64,000 nucleotides of DNA from Jatrophihabitans cynanchi (GCF_027247405.1 NZ_CP097463.1:124001-188000); one strand, 5' to 3'. Shown: positions 35,474-44,424, counted from the first letter of the stretch. Numbers and translations are program-made. The notes: generated by a model from the sequence alone, not told the origin.

Positions 35474-36162
35474 CCGACCCGGCGCTGACGGTCGACCTGC
35501 CGGACGGGGCGGTCCACGCGGTTGCGCTGGTGCTGCACGGCGGCCGCGAGAGCAGCCACGAGCCGACCCGTTCGCTGCAGTTGGCAGTGCTGCGCATGCG
35601 GCCGTTCGCGAGCGCGCTCGCCGGCACGTCCGGGCTCGCCGTCGCCCGGCTCCGCTACCGGGCGCGCGGCTGGAACGGCGATCTGCGCTCACCTGTCGCC
35701 GACACGCGGTGGGCCCTCGCCGAACTGCGCAGCCGGTGCGGTGCGGCACCGGTCGCCCTCCTCGGGCATTCGATGGGCGGGCGCACCGCCCTGTACGTGG
35801 CCGACGACCCGAACGTGCGCGCCGTCGCCGCCCTGGCGCCGTGGATCGAGCGCTCCGACCCGGTAGCGCCGGTCGCCGGGCGGCGGCTGTTGCTGGTGCA
35901 CGGCGACCGGGACCGGATCACCAGCCCGAAACGCTCCGCCGCGTTCGCCCGCGCGGCCGTCGGGGTGGCCGAATCGGTCGGCTACCTCACCGTCCACGGC
36001 GAGCGGCATGCGATGCTTCGCCGCGCCCGGCTGTGGCACCGCGTCGCCGCGGGCTTCGTCCGCTGCGCAGTGCTGGACGACGCGCCCGAGCGCGCCGGCG
36101 ACGAGCTGGTGGCAAACCTCGTCGCCAAGGCACTTGCCGGGGACACCGATTTGCAAGTGTGA
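35461..36162 (+). CDS. Alpha/beta hydrolase
   Basis: A 233-residue small hydrolase: VALVLHGGRESSHEP (oxyanion region), LAVARLRYRARGWNG, nucleophile elbow VALLGHSMGGRTAL, LLLVHGDRDRITSP with the likely acid Asp, and His in VHGERHAML. It starts 13 bp inside the end of the TAP-like gene, so the two are co-translated. The substrate is unknown. Confidence 0.88.
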   Translation: MPALTDPALTVDLPDGAVHAVALVLHGGRESSHEPTRSLQLAVLRMRPFASALAGTSGLAVARLRYRARGWNGDLRSPVADTRWALAELRSRCGAAPVALLGHSMGGRTALYVADDPNVRAVAALAPWIERSDPVAPVAGRRLLLVHGDRDRITSPKRSAAFARAAVGVAESVGYLTVHGERHAMLRRARLWHRVAAGFVRCAVLDDAPERAGDELVANLVAKALAGDTDLQV

Positions 36163-36214
36163 TGTGCAGTAGTGGGCGCCGATTGATCCGTCCCGATCCA
36201 TCCAGGGAGCGTGC

Positions 36215-37483
36215 ATGACACTCGTCGAGTCCGACCGGCCCGCGTCGCAGCGCGGGATCGATCCGGTGCGGTGGCCGGACGTCGCGGTCGTACCCAACCG
36301 GCCGGTCCGGGCCGCGGTCGCCACCCGCATCTTCCGGCGCACCGTGGAGCGGCTCCCACTGCGCGTCGTCGAGGCGGGCGGACGGCGGTACGGCGGCGGC
36401 AGTGCGTCCGACCCGCTGCTGCAGCTGCGCCGGCCCAGCTCGTTCTTCCACCGCCTCGGCGCCGCCGGGACGATCGGGTTCGGCGAGGCCTACATGGCCG
36501 GCGACTGGACGACGGATGACCTGACCGGTGTCGTGGCCGCCTTCGCGTCGCACATGCGCGAGCTCGTCCCGGCAGTGTTCCAGCGGCTGCGTCACGCGGT
36601 GCTGCACCGCCAGCCGGACGCCGACGACAACACGGTCGAGGGCGCGCGCGCCAACGTCCGCCGGCACTACGACCTGTCCAACGACCTGTTCAAGACGTTC
36701 CTGGACGAGACACTGACCTACTCCTCCGCGGTGTTCGACGGCGAGCCCGCGCACAGCCCCGAACTGCTCGCCGACGCGCAGCGCCGCAAGATCGACCGGC
36801 TGCTCGACGCCGCGAACGTGCGCGAGGGAACCCGGCTGCTCGAGGTCGGCACCGGATGGGGCGAGTTGTCGATCCGCGCCGCCCAGCGCGGCGCTCAGGT
36901 CACCACCCTCACGATCTCGATCGAACAGGCCGATCTGGCCCGCGAGCGGATCGAGGCGGCCGGGCTGAGCGAGCGCGTCGACGTCCAGTTGCGCGACTAC
37001 CGGATGGTGCACGGCGAGTTCGACGCGATCGTCAGTGTCGAGATGATCGAGGCGGTGGGCGCGAACCACTGGAGCGAGTACTTCGGCACGCTGGACCGGG
37101 CGTTGCGCCCCGGCGGGCGGGTCGGCCTGCAGGCGATCTTGCAGGACGACGCCATCGTGCGCGCCACGCAGGACACCTACACCTGGATCCGCAAGTACAT
37201 CTTCCCCGGCGGGCAACTCGCCTCGGCCGAGGCGATCAACAGCACGCTGCGCTCGCACACCCGGCTGCACGTCATCGACCGGTACAGCTTCGGACGGCAC
37301 TACGCCGAGACGCTGCGGCGCTGGCGGGACCGCTTCGAGGAGCAGGCCGGCAAGGTGGCCTCGCTCGGCTTCGACGACACGTTCCGGCGCATGTGGTCGC
37401 TGTACCTGGCCTACTCGGAAGCCGGCTTTCGCACCGGTTATCTGGACGTAGCGCAGTTCACCCTCGCCAAGCCGGCCGGATAA
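36215..37483 (+). CDS. cfa: Cyclopropane-fatty-acyl-phospholipid synthase family protein
   Basis: 422 residues. The C-terminal methyltransferase domain has YDLSNDLFKTFLDETLTYSSAVFD, LLEVGTGWGELSIRAAQRGAQVTTLTIS (SAM site), VSVEMIEAVGANHWSEYFGTLDRALRPGGRVGLQAI and TWIRKYIFPGG. The N-terminal lipid-binding part has FGEAYMAGDW. The enzyme adds a methylene or methyl group from SAM to unsaturated acyl chains of membrane lipids. The start has AGGGAG 5 nt upstream. No partner oxidoreductase, as in 10-methyl fatty acid operons, is next to it. Confidence 0.92.
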   Translation: MTLVESDRPASQRGIDPVRWPDVAVVPNRPVRAAVATRIFRRTVERLPLRVVEAGGRRYGGGSASDPLLQLRRPSSFFHRLGAAGTIGFGEAYMAGDWTTDDLTGVVAAFASHMRELVPAVFQRLRHAVLHRQPDADDNTVEGARANVRRHYDLSNDLFKTFLDETLTYSSAVFDGEPAHSPELLADAQRRKIDRLLDAANVREGTRLLEVGTGWGELSIRAAQRGAQVTTLTISIEQADLARERIEAAGLSERVDVQLRDYRMVHGEFDAIVSVEMIEAVGANHWSEYFGTLDRALRPGGRVGLQAILQDDAIVRATQDTYTWIRKYIFPGGQLASAEAINSTLRSHTRLHVIDRYSFGRHYAETLRRWRDRFEEQAGKVASLGFDDTFRRMWSLYLAYSEAGFRTGYLDVAQFTLAKPAG

Positions 37484-37513
37484 ACGCTGACCCCGCTGCC
37501 GATACGGTGAGGC

Positions 37514-38350
37514 GTGTTCGTCGTCGCCTTCGGCCTGCTCGCGGCCGTCAGTTACGGCGTCGGGGACTTCGTCGGCGCCTTCGCCTCGCGACGGCAGAGC
37601 GCGGTGACGGTGCTGCTGCACAGCTATCCGGTCGGCGCCGTGCTGATGTTGCTCATGTTGCCGTTCTTCCCGGGCAGCGTCGACGGCCGGGTGATCGGGT
37701 TCGGGATCGCGGGCGGCCTCGCCGGCCTGGTCGGCGTGGTGATCATGTACGCGCTGATGGTCATCGCGCCGATGAACGTGATCTCACCGGTGACCGCGGT
37801 GCTGGCCGCGATCGTCCCGGTGCTGTTCGGCGTCGCCGTCGGTGAGCGCCCGCGCCCGAGCGCCTGGTTCGGCATCCTGCTCGGCGTGACCGCCGTGTTG
37901 CTGGTGAGCCGCACGACCGAGGACCACCCGCACGGCAAGATCGCCTTCCGGATCCTGGCGTTCGCGACCCTCGCGGGGCTCGGCTTCGGCTTTTACTTCA
38001 TCTTCCTGGCGCGCGCCGGCGACGACTCCGGGCTGTGGCCACTGGTCATCTCGCGGATCGCGTCCGCGCTGGCGATCATCCCGCTGGCGGCGCAGCAGGG
38101 CGCGATGCGGCGGGTGCCGAACCGGCTGCTCGGCTACGTCGTGCTGGCCGGCTGCTGCGACGCGCTGGCGAACATGTTCTTCCTGCTCGCCAGCCGGCAC
38201 GGGCTGCTCTCGCTCGCCAGCGTGCTGACCTCGCTGTACCCCGCGGTCACCGTCATGCTCGCGGTCGGCCTGCTGCACGAGCACACCAGCAAGGTGCAGC
38301 GGGCCGGCCTGGCCCTGGCCGCCGCGTCGATCGTGCTGATCACGGTGTAG
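37514..38350 (+). CDS. EamA/DMT family transporter
   Basis: A 278-residue protein with about 10 hydrophobic segments in two EamA repeats: GLLAAVSYGVGDFVGAFASRRQ in the first, LRILAFATLAGLGFGFYFIFLARAG beginning the second, and ASVLTSLYPAVTVMLAVGLLHEHTSKVQRAGLALAAASIVLI at the end. It is a drug/metabolite-type transporter with unknown substrate. A -10-like TACGGT lies 5 nt before the GTG and no good SD is seen. It may be read with cfa, 30 bp upstream. Confidence 0.9.
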   Translation: MFVVAFGLLAAVSYGVGDFVGAFASRRQSAVTVLLHSYPVGAVLMLLMLPFFPGSVDGRVIGFGIAGGLAGLVGVVIMYALMVIAPMNVISPVTAVLAAIVPVLFGVAVGERPRPSAWFGILLGVTAVLLVSRTTEDHPHGKIAFRILAFATLAGLGFGFYFIFLARAGDDSGLWPLVISRIASALAIIPLAAQQGAMRRVPNRLLGYVVLAGCCDALANMFFLLASRHGLLSLASVLTSLYPAVTVMLAVGLLHEHTSKVQRAGLALAAASIVLITV

Positions 38351-38378
38351 CCGTCCCCGCGACGCCGCGGACGCCGGA

Positions 38379-38516
38379 TCAGTCGGTGCGCTGGCAGCGG
38401 GCCGCGTCCTCGGCGGAGCGGTGATCGAGTGAGCAGGTGCCGTGCCAGAACGGCAGGCCGCGGCGCCGGACCCGCAGTACTCGCAGCGCGCGCTTGGCGG
38501 TCATCGTGATGGCCAT
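38379..38516 (-). CDS. Small basic protein, unknown function
   Basis: A 45-codon frame starting MAITMTAKRALRVLRVRRRG and ending with a Cys-containing GTCSLDHRSAEDAARCQRTD. The start has a G-run (GGGGGG) 9 nt upstream. The Arg-rich front and two Cys suggest a real small protein, but I recognise no family. It is convergent with the EamA gene. Confidence 0.45.
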   Translation of the reverse strand: MAITMTAKRALRVLRVRRRGLPFWHGTCSLDHRSAEDAARCQRTD

Positions 38517-38603
38517 TGGTGTGTCCCCCCGGATCGCTTACCTCACGCTCACTTTACCTTCCCAGGAAGCAATTGTCATCCCCGGGCTCGGCGCGCCCCC
38601 CGC

Positions 38604-38636
38604 GCTGCCCGCCGAGCGTCACGCCCGGCGGGCAGC
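38604..38636 (-). terminator. Hairpin downstream of the 83-residue small protein gene
   Basis: GCTGCCCGCCG (38604-38614) and CGGCGGGCAGC (38626-38636) pair perfectly over 11 bp with an 11-nt loop. It begins 9 bp past the stop of the minus-strand gene at 38645, a typical intrinsic terminator position. Confidence 0.75.
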
Positions 38637-38644
38637 TGAGGCGG

Positions 38645-38896
38645 CTACTTGCGCTTGGCGTTCGGGTAGCCGAGCCACTCCAGGCAGTCGTCGTAGCCGG
38701 GCTTGCCCTTCGCGCCGCTGGTCTCCAGATGCTTCTTGGCCTTCGCCGTGTCGCTGTCGTTGTTGTGGTCGAAGTTCAGCCGATCCTTGCCGATCTGCAG
38801 GTGCGTGTTGTCGCTGACGATGTGGATGTGAATCCCCTTGGGATTACCGACGAACGTGCCTTTCTGACCTGCTGCCTTGGCGCTCTTGATGGGCAT
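38645..38896 (-). CDS. Small conserved-looking hydrophilic protein, unknown function
   Basis: 83 residues from ATG 38896, preceded by a good SD (GAGGGAG, 6 nt). The frame could extend to 38941 but lacks another SD. The sequence is Lys/Gly/His-rich (MPIKSAKAAGQKGTFVGNPK, HIHIVSDNTHLQIGKDRLNF, CLEWLGYPNAKRK). No known domain is recognised. Its own terminator follows, so it is probably monocistronic. Confidence 0.75.
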   Translation of the reverse strand: MPIKSAKAAGQKGTFVGNPKGIHIHIVSDNTHLQIGKDRLNFDHNNDSDTAKAKKHLETSGAKGKPGYDDCLEWLGYPNAKRK

Positions 38897-38987
38897 TGCG
38901 ACTCCCTCTGCGTGCGAACGGACGGTCCCCGCCAACGCCATGCTAGGGAGGACGACCGACGCTGTATAGATCGTTAACCGACACCGA

Positions 38988-40403
38988 TCAGGGCTGCCGC
39001 GTTCGGCGCAGACCGAGGGCCAGCAGCGCGCCGGCGACCGACAGACCTGCCGCGACGGCCAGCGCGGGACGGTAGCCCGCGGTCGCCGCGTCCGCGCCGA
39101 GCAGGCTGCCGTTCGCGTCGAAGACGATCGTCGTGATCGCCACGCCCACCGTCGCGCCGAGCAACTGACTCATGGTCAGCACGCCGGAGGCCTTGCCCAG
39201 CCAGGCCGGCGGGACGCTGTTGAGGCCGGTTGCCGGGATGCACGGCAGCGTGATCGAGATCCCGACGCCGGCGATCACGAACGGCGCGACGAACGCGCCG
39301 TAGCCGCCGTGTGTGCCGGCCAGGTGGATGATCCACACGAACCCGGCGGCCTGCATGAGCAGGCCGGGCACGACCAGTCGCCGTGCACCGACGCGGTCAT
39401 GGACGGCGCCCGCGATCGGCGCGACGAGCAGCGGTGTCGCCGTCCACGGCAGGAAGCGCAGGCCGGTCGCGAGTGGACCGTCGCCGCGACCGAACTGGAA
39501 GTACTCGCTGGTCAGGAAGGCCGCCGAGAAGATCGAGGCTCCGGTGGCCAACTGGGTCAGCGCGGCGATCGCGAAGCGCCCGGACCGGAACAGCCCGAGC
39601 GGGATCATCGGCGCCGCGGCTCCCGCCTGGCGCCGGACGAAGGCCGCCAGCAGCGCGGCGGCCGCCGCGAACGCGAGCAGCACCGGTGCGCTGGTCCAGC
39701 CGTCCTGCGGGCCGTCCACCAGCGCCCACACCAGTACCCCCACGCCCAGCGTCACGCTGACCAGCCCGGGCAGGTCGAGCGGCGCACGGGGTCCGAAGCT
39801 CTCCCGCACCCGCAGCCGCGCGCCCAGGAACACCAGCAGCCCGACCGGAACGTTCACCCAGAAGATCCAGTGCCAGCTGAGGCCCTGGGTGACGCCGCCA
39901 CCGACGAGCGGCCCCGCGGCCACGCCGAGCCCGGCCACACCACCCCAGATGCCGACCACCGCACTGCGCTTCTCCGCGGGGAAGGCAGAGCTGAGCAGGG
40001 TGAGCCCGGTCGGCATGACCGCCGCGGCGCCGAGGCCTTGCACGCTGCGGAACGCGATCAGGGTCGCGGTGTTCGGCGCCAGCGCGCACAGTGCGGACGC
40101 TACCGCGAACAGGACCAGGCCGCCGAGGAACACGCGGCGCCTGCCCAGCCGGTCGCCCAGCGCGGCCGCGGTGAGGATGCCCGCGGCGTAGGTGGTGTTG
40201 TAGGCGCTCACCGTCCATTGCAGGGTGGCCAGGCTGCCGCCGAACTGGCGGTGGATGGACGGCAGCGCGGTGACCACCACGAGCGCGTCCAGCGTCACCA
40301 TGAAATACGCCAGCGAGATGAGCAGCACGGTCAGCGCCGGCATCGCGCCGGCTTGCTCGTCCTGCTCCACGGGTGCCCGGGCGGGCAACTGAAGCTGGGT
40401 CAT
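38988..40403 (-). CDS. MFS transporter, DHA2 (14-TM) drug exporter family
   Basis: 471 residues with about 14 hydrophobic segments. Motif A is AAALGDRLGRRRVFLGG, motif B is IAFRSVQGLGAAAVMPTGLTLL, motif C is AGLGVAAGPLVGGGVTQGLSWHWIFWVNVPVG. These are hallmarks of EmrB/QacA-type exporters. ATG 40403 has AAGGAG 5 nt upstream; GTG 40409 overlaps that SD and is less likely. It is divergent from the ECF sigma gene (133 bp), which may control it. Confidence 0.93.
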   Translation of the reverse strand: MTQLQLPARAPVEQDEQAGAMPALTVLLISLAYFMVTLDALVVVTALPSIHRQFGGSLATLQWTVSAYNTTYAAGILTAAALGDRLGRRRVFLGGLVLFAVASALCALAPNTATLIAFRSVQGLGAAAVMPTGLTLLSSAFPAEKRSAVVGIWGGVAGLGVAAGPLVGGGVTQGLSWHWIFWVNVPVGLLVFLGARLRVRESFGPRAPLDLPGLVSVTLGVGVLVWALVDGPQDGWTSAPVLLAFAAAAALLAAFVRRQAGAAAPMIPLGLFRSGRFAIAALTQLATGASIFSAAFLTSEYFQFGRGDGPLATGLRFLPWTATPLLVAPIAGAVHDRVGARRLVVPGLLMQAAGFVWIIHLAGTHGGYGAFVAPFVIAGVGISITLPCIPATGLNSVPPAWLGKASGVLTMSQLLGATVGVAITTIVFDANGSLLGADAATAGYRPALAVAAGLSVAGALLALGLRRTRQP

Positions 40404-40536
40404 CGTCACTCCTTCGCAGATTCGTGTGCGTAGGTGTGGACCCCGGGGCGCCGGAAAAGTCGTCAGCGCCGCGGCGACGAATTCGGCGCTCGTGCGGTGT
40501 CAGTACCGGCAGGGACTATCTCGATGGAGGTGTGAG
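40404..40536. promoter_or_regulatory. Divergent promoter region, MFS exporter / ECF sigma factor
   Basis: Both genes must be transcribed from these 133 bp. A GGAAAA motif (40454-40459) followed by GTCGTC resembles part of an ECF-type promoter, but spacing to a -10 element is not convincing. The sigma gene SD (GGAGG, 40526-40530) is clear. Confidence 0.35.
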
Positions 40537-41550
40537 GTGAGCGCGGAACTGCTCGAACGGGCCCGTGCCGGTGACCGTGCTGCGTTCGCGGCACTGGTCG
40601 ATCCGCATCGCGGCGAGTTGCAGGCGCACTGCTACCGGATGCTCGGCTCGGTGCAGGACGCCGAGGACGCGGTGCAGGAGACGTTGTTGTCGGCCTGGCT
40701 CGGCCTGGCCGGCTTCGAGGGGCGGTCCTCGGTGCGGACCTGGTTGTACCGGGTGGCGACGAACCGGTGCCTCAACCTGGTGCGCGCGGCCACCCGTCGT
40801 CCGGTCGCCGCCACCCCGCTGCCGATGACGGCACCGGAACCCAGCCGGCACGGCGAGGTCTTCTGGCTTCAGCCGTACCCGGACGTCCTGCTGGACCAGC
40901 TGGGCGACGAGCTGCCCGGCCCCGAGGCGCAGTACGAGTCACGGGAGGCGATCTCCCTGGCCTTCGTGACCGCGCTGCAGACACTCGCACCCAAACCGCG
41001 GGCGGTGCTGCTACTGCGCGACGTGCTCGGCTACCCCGCCGCCGAGGCCGCGGACCTGCTCGGCATCACCGAGGACGCGGTGAACAGTGCCCTGCGGCGT
41101 GCCCGCGCGGCGCTGGACGCGGCCCGCACGGCCGGCGGCGCGACCGACGCCGCGCCGCCACCCGCACCCGGCTCGCCGCAGGAGCGCGAGCTGACCGAGC
41201 GCTTCGTCGCGGCCTTCACCGAACTCGACATCGACGCCATCGTCGACATGATGTCCGAGGACAGCTGGCTGAAGATGCCGCCGCTGCCGTTCGAGTACCA
41301 CGGACCCGAGGCCGCCCGGCGGTTCCTCACTGCGGTGCACGCGCACCGGACCGGCATCGACGCGATGGTGCCGGTCCGGGCCAACGAGCAGCCCGCCTGG
41401 GGGATGTACGTCAGCGACCCGACGAGCGAGGTGCTGCGTCTGACGGGCTTGGTCGTGCTCGGCCTGGCCGGCGACCGGATCTGCGAGATCACCCGGTTCG
41501 AGGCAGCGGTCGGGGCGCACTTCGGCCTGCCCCGCACCCTGCCCCGCTGA
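40537..41550 (+). CDS. ECF-type RNA polymerase sigma factor with C-terminal SnoaL-like domain
   Basis: 337 residues. Region 2 is LLERARAGDRAAFAALVDPHRGELQAHCYRMLGSVQDAEDAVQETLLSAWLGLAGFEGRSSVRTWLYRVATNRCLNLVR. Region 4 is LAPKPRAVLLLRDVLGYPAAEAADLLGITEDAVNSALRRARAAL. A SnoaL/NTF2-like domain follows (about 200-330: LTERFVAAFTELDIDAIVDMMSEDSWLKMPPLPFEYHGPEAARRFL), as in the SigJ/ECF41-like groups where this domain modulates activity. No anti-sigma gene is adjacent, which fits that group. The start is GTG 40537, 6 nt after GGAGG. A probable target is the divergent exporter. Confidence 0.93.
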   Translation: MSAELLERARAGDRAAFAALVDPHRGELQAHCYRMLGSVQDAEDAVQETLLSAWLGLAGFEGRSSVRTWLYRVATNRCLNLVRAATRRPVAATPLPMTAPEPSRHGEVFWLQPYPDVLLDQLGDELPGPEAQYESREAISLAFVTALQTLAPKPRAVLLLRDVLGYPAAEAADLLGITEDAVNSALRRARAALDAARTAGGATDAAPPPAPGSPQERELTERFVAAFTELDIDAIVDMMSEDSWLKMPPLPFEYHGPEAARRFLTAVHAHRTGIDAMVPVRANEQPAWGMYVSDPTSEVLRLTGLVVLGLAGDRICEITRFEAAVGAHFGLPRTLPR

Positions 41551-41619
41551 GCCGCCCGCCGGTCGTGCCTTCGACTCAGTCGTCCCGTCCCGGGTGGGTG
41601 GTGCTGGCCAGGTGGCCCG

Positions 41620-41655
41620 GCTGCCGAACCGCTAGTTCCGCAGCGGCTCGGCAGC
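41620..41655. terminator. Bidirectional terminator between sigma factor and aldo/keto reductase genes
   Basis: GCTGCCGA-A-CCGCT (41620-41633) pairs with AGCGG-C-TCGGCAGC (41642-41655): 13 of 14 positions, loop of 8 nt. It lies in the 118-bp gap between convergent stops, 14 bp from the reductase stop. Confidence 0.75.
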
Positions 41656-41668
41656 GCGGGACAGCTGT

Positions 41669-42667
41669 TCAGTCGCGACGTTCGCTGTCCAGACCGGACA
41701 TCAGCGCCTGCGGGTAGCGGGCGCCGGCCGCGGCACCCGCGGGCAGGGCGCGATCGATGTCGGCGAGGTCCTCGGCCGTGAGCGTGACCGCGAGCGCCTC
41801 GACCGCCGGGCGGATCCGCGACACGGTGCGCATCCCGACCAGCGGCACGATGTCGCTGCCCTGCGCCGCGACCCAGGCGATCGCGAGCTGGGCCACGGTG
41901 ATGCCGTGCCGGGCGGCGACCGGTCCCAGGCCAGCGACGAGCGCGAGGTTGCGGTCCAGGTTGTCGCCCTGGAAGCGGGGCCAGCTCGCGCGGTGGTCCC
42001 CCGGCTCGTACTGCTGCCTGGGCGCGCCGATCAACCCGCGCGACAGCACGCCGTATGCGGTGATGCCGATGCCGAGCTCGCGGCAGGTGTCCAGGACGCC
42101 GTCCTCGATGCCGCGGCTGAGCAGCGAGTACTCGATCTGCACATCGCTGATCGGGTGCACGGCGGCCGCGCGCCGGATCGTCTGCGAGCCGACCTCGGAC
42201 AGCCCGATGTGCCGCACCCGGCCACGTTCGACCTGGGTGGCGATCGCTGCGATGGTGTCCTCGATCGGGACGTCCGGGTCGAGGCGTCCGGGGCGGTACA
42301 CGTCGATGTGCTCGACACCGAGCCGATTCAGCGAGTAGGCCAGGAAGTTGCCCACGGCGGCGGGCCGTGCGTCGAAGCCGACGAACCCGCCGTCGGGGTC
42401 GCGCAGCCCGCCGAACTTCACGCTGAGCTGGTAGTCCTCCCGGTTGCGGCCGCGCAGCGCCGTGGCGAGCAGCTGTTCGTTGTGCCCTGAGCCGTAGAAG
42501 TCGCCGGTGTCCAGCAGGGTGATGCCGGTGTCCAGGGCCGCTCGGACGGTACGGATGCTCTCCTCGTCGTCGGACCGGCCATAGGTACCGGACATGCCCA
42601 TGCAGCCGAGTCCGAGGACGCTGACGGTGGGGCCGGTCTTGCCGAGGGTGGTGGTGGGAATCGTCAT
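41669..42667 (-). CDS. Aldo/keto reductase
   Basis: A 332-residue (beta/alpha)8 NADPH-dependent oxidoreductase. It has TLGKTGPTVSVLGLGCMGMSGTYG, the catalytic Asp/Tyr in ITLLDTGDFYGSGHNE, Lys in QLSVKFGG, and GRVRHIGLSEVG, IEYSLLSRGIED and PLVGMRTVSRIRPAVEAL for cofactor binding. In the usual fourth catalytic position (…YxHRxD…) this protein has DVYRPGRLDPD, so the His is replaced. A group of homologues shares this form. It is divergent from the XRE/MmyB regulator over a clear operator, so it is probably its target. Confidence 0.91.
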   Translation of the reverse strand: MTIPTTTLGKTGPTVSVLGLGCMGMSGTYGRSDDEESIRTVRAALDTGITLLDTGDFYGSGHNEQLLATALRGRNREDYQLSVKFGGLRDPDGGFVGFDARPAAVGNFLAYSLNRLGVEHIDVYRPGRLDPDVPIEDTIAAIATQVERGRVRHIGLSEVGSQTIRRAAAVHPISDVQIEYSLLSRGIEDGVLDTCRELGIGITAYGVLSRGLIGAPRQQYEPGDHRASWPRFQGDNLDRNLALVAGLGPVAARHGITVAQLAIAWVAAQGSDIVPLVGMRTVSRIRPAVEALAVTLTAEDLADIDRALPAGAAAGARYPQALMSGLDSERRD

Positions 42668-42715
42668 GCGTCCACGGTGGCGCGCGCGAACGCCGCGCGG
42701 CAGGCACGCCGGCTC

Positions 42716-42736
42716 CCAGGGATCGCCGATCCCTGG
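42716..42736. promoter_or_regulatory. Operator-like inverted repeat between aldo/keto reductase and XRE regulator
   Basis: CCAGGGATC (42716-42724) and GATCCCTGG (42728-42736) are perfect 9-bp inverted arms around GCC. The site is in the 101-bp divergent gap, 49 bp from the reductase start and 33 bp from the regulator start. Divergent XRE/MmyB regulators commonly bind such sites to control themselves and the neighbour. Confidence 0.65.
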
Positions 42737-42768
42737 CTACCGCGTGGGGGCGTGGCACTGTGGAGGGC

Positions 42769-43614
42769 ATGGACCGCGCCGGACTCGCCGACCTGCTGCG
42801 CCGCCGTCGCGAGCGGCTCGACCCGGCCGACGTCGGCCTGCCGGCCGGCAGGCGCCGGCGCACGCCCGGCCTGCGGCGCGACGAGGTGGCCGCACTCGCG
42901 GCGATCTCGACCGACTACTACACCCGCCTCGAGCAGCGGCGCGGACCGCACCCGTCCCCCGCGGTGCTCGCCGCCCTTGCACGCGCGCTGCGCCTCACCG
43001 AGGACGAGCGTGACCACCTGTTCCACCTGGCCGGCCAGCCTGCCCCGCCGAGGTACAGCACCGGCTCGCACGTGAGTCCGGGCGTGTTGTACCTGCTCGA
43101 CCGGCTCGTCGACACCCCGGCGTTCGTGGTCGACGACCTGGGCACCGCCGTGGTGCAGAACCGGATGTCCCAGCTGGTCTCCGGTGATCATTCCGCCCGC
43201 ACCGGACGCGACCGCAACCACACCTGGCGCTGGTTCACCGACCCCGAGGCCCGCTCGCGAACTCCGGAGCAGGACTGGGCATCGCATTCGCGCACCCACG
43301 CGGCGGACCTGCGTGCGACGGTCGGTCGCCGCGGACAGGACGCCGACGTGCAGGCGCTGCTCGCGGACCTGCTCGCGGCCAGCCCGGAGTTCGCGGCACT
43401 GTGGGCCGAGCACCAGGTCGCCGTGCGGCGCTCGGACGCCAAACGCATGATCCATCCCGAGGTGGGCCTGCTCGACCTGCTCTGTGAGCACCTCACCAGC
43501 GCCGTCGACGCGTCCACCCTGGTCGTGTTGCACCCTCGCCCGGGGACGGACTGCCGCGAGAAGCTCGACCTGCTGTCGGTGATCGGCACGCAGGAACTAC
43601 GCCCGGTCACCTGA
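42769..43614 (+). CDS. XRE family regulator with MmyB-like ligand-binding domain
   Basis: 281 residues. The HTH covers about 1-75 (LADLLRRRRERLDPADVGLPAGRRRRTPGLRRDEVAALAAISTDYYTRLEQRRGPHPSPAVLAALARALRLTEDERDHLFHLAG). The C-terminal MmyB-like domain has VLYLLDRLVDTPAFVVDDLGTAVVQNRM, NHTWRWFTDPEAR and VGLLDLLCEHLTSA. Such regulators are thought to sense fatty-acid-like ligands and to repress a divergent oxidoreductase gene, here an aldo/keto reductase. The ATG at 42769 follows GGAGGG. Confidence 0.9.
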   Translation: MDRAGLADLLRRRRERLDPADVGLPAGRRRRTPGLRRDEVAALAAISTDYYTRLEQRRGPHPSPAVLAALARALRLTEDERDHLFHLAGQPAPPRYSTGSHVSPGVLYLLDRLVDTPAFVVDDLGTAVVQNRMSQLVSGDHSARTGRDRNHTWRWFTDPEARSRTPEQDWASHSRTHAADLRATVGRRGQDADVQALLADLLAASPEFAALWAEHQVAVRRSDAKRMIHPEVGLLDLLCEHLTSAVDASTLVVLHPRPGTDCREKLDLLSVIGTQELRPVT

Positions 43615-43682
43615 CGCCATCCGGTCGGCAATCGCCCTGCTTTAGGGTCAGGGCGACACCGGACGATCGAGAGGTGGACGAC

Positions 43683-44306
43683 GTGGGCTGGTACGGCACG
43701 CATGTCCTGCCCCACATCGTCGACAAGGCCTGCGGTATCCAGGGCAACCGCCGCAACCGCGAGCGGGTCTGCGCAGGCCTTTCCGGCGATGTCGTCGAGA
43801 TCGGGTTCGGCTCGGGTAACAATGTCGGCCTCTACCCGGGCGCGGTGCGCCGGGTCGTCGCGGTCGAGCCGTCCGACGTGGCGTGGAAACTGGCCCGCAG
43901 CCGGGTCGCCACGAGCAGCGTCCCGATCGAGCGCGTCGGGCTGGACGCGCAACGTCTGCCCTTGGCCGACGACACGTTCGACGCTGCGGTGTCGACCTGG
44001 ACGCTGTGCACGATCCCGGATGCGGTGGCCGCGCTGCGGGAACTGCACCGGGTGCTCAAGCCGGGCGGGCGGCTGCACTTCATCGAGCACGGCCTGGCGC
44101 CGGACCCGGCGGTGCAGCGTTGGCAGCACCGCCTCAACGGGATCCAGCGACGGCTGGCCGGTGGCTGCAACCTGAACCGGCCGATCGCCGACCTGCTGAG
44201 CTGCGGCGGTTTCACGATCGCCCGGATGGAGGAGTTCTACGACAAGGGCGCTCCGAAGTTCCTCGCCGCCGAATCGCTCGGGACCGCCATCGCCGACCAG
44301 CACTGA
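43683..44306 (+). CDS. Class I SAM-dependent methyltransferase
   Basis: 207 residues. It starts GWYGTHVLPHIVDKACG. SAM motifs are VVEIGFGSGNNVGLYP, VVAVEPSD, LPLADDTFDAAVSTWTLCTIPDAVAALRELHRVLKPGGRLHFIEHGLAP. The Leu/Pro motif and C-terminal NLNRPIADLLSCGGFTIARME resemble membrane-associated UbiE/COQ5-like or METTL7-like enzymes. The substrate is unknown. GTG 43683 was chosen; GTG 43674 would add three residues. Confidence 0.87.
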   Translation: MGWYGTHVLPHIVDKACGIQGNRRNRERVCAGLSGDVVEIGFGSGNNVGLYPGAVRRVVAVEPSDVAWKLARSRVATSSVPIERVGLDAQRLPLADDTFDAAVSTWTLCTIPDAVAALRELHRVLKPGGRLHFIEHGLAPDPAVQRWQHRLNGIQRRLAGGCNLNRPIADLLSCGGFTIARMEEFYDKGAPKFLAAESLGTAIADQH

Positions 44307-44424
44307 TGCGCGCGCGGGTCGGACCGGCCGCGGAATAATGGGGATGCACGCGCGGCTGGGACGAACGGTGCCGGTCGGGGTACCCCCTATGAAGAGCCAC
44401 TCCCCCGTCGAAGGAAGTTTTGCG

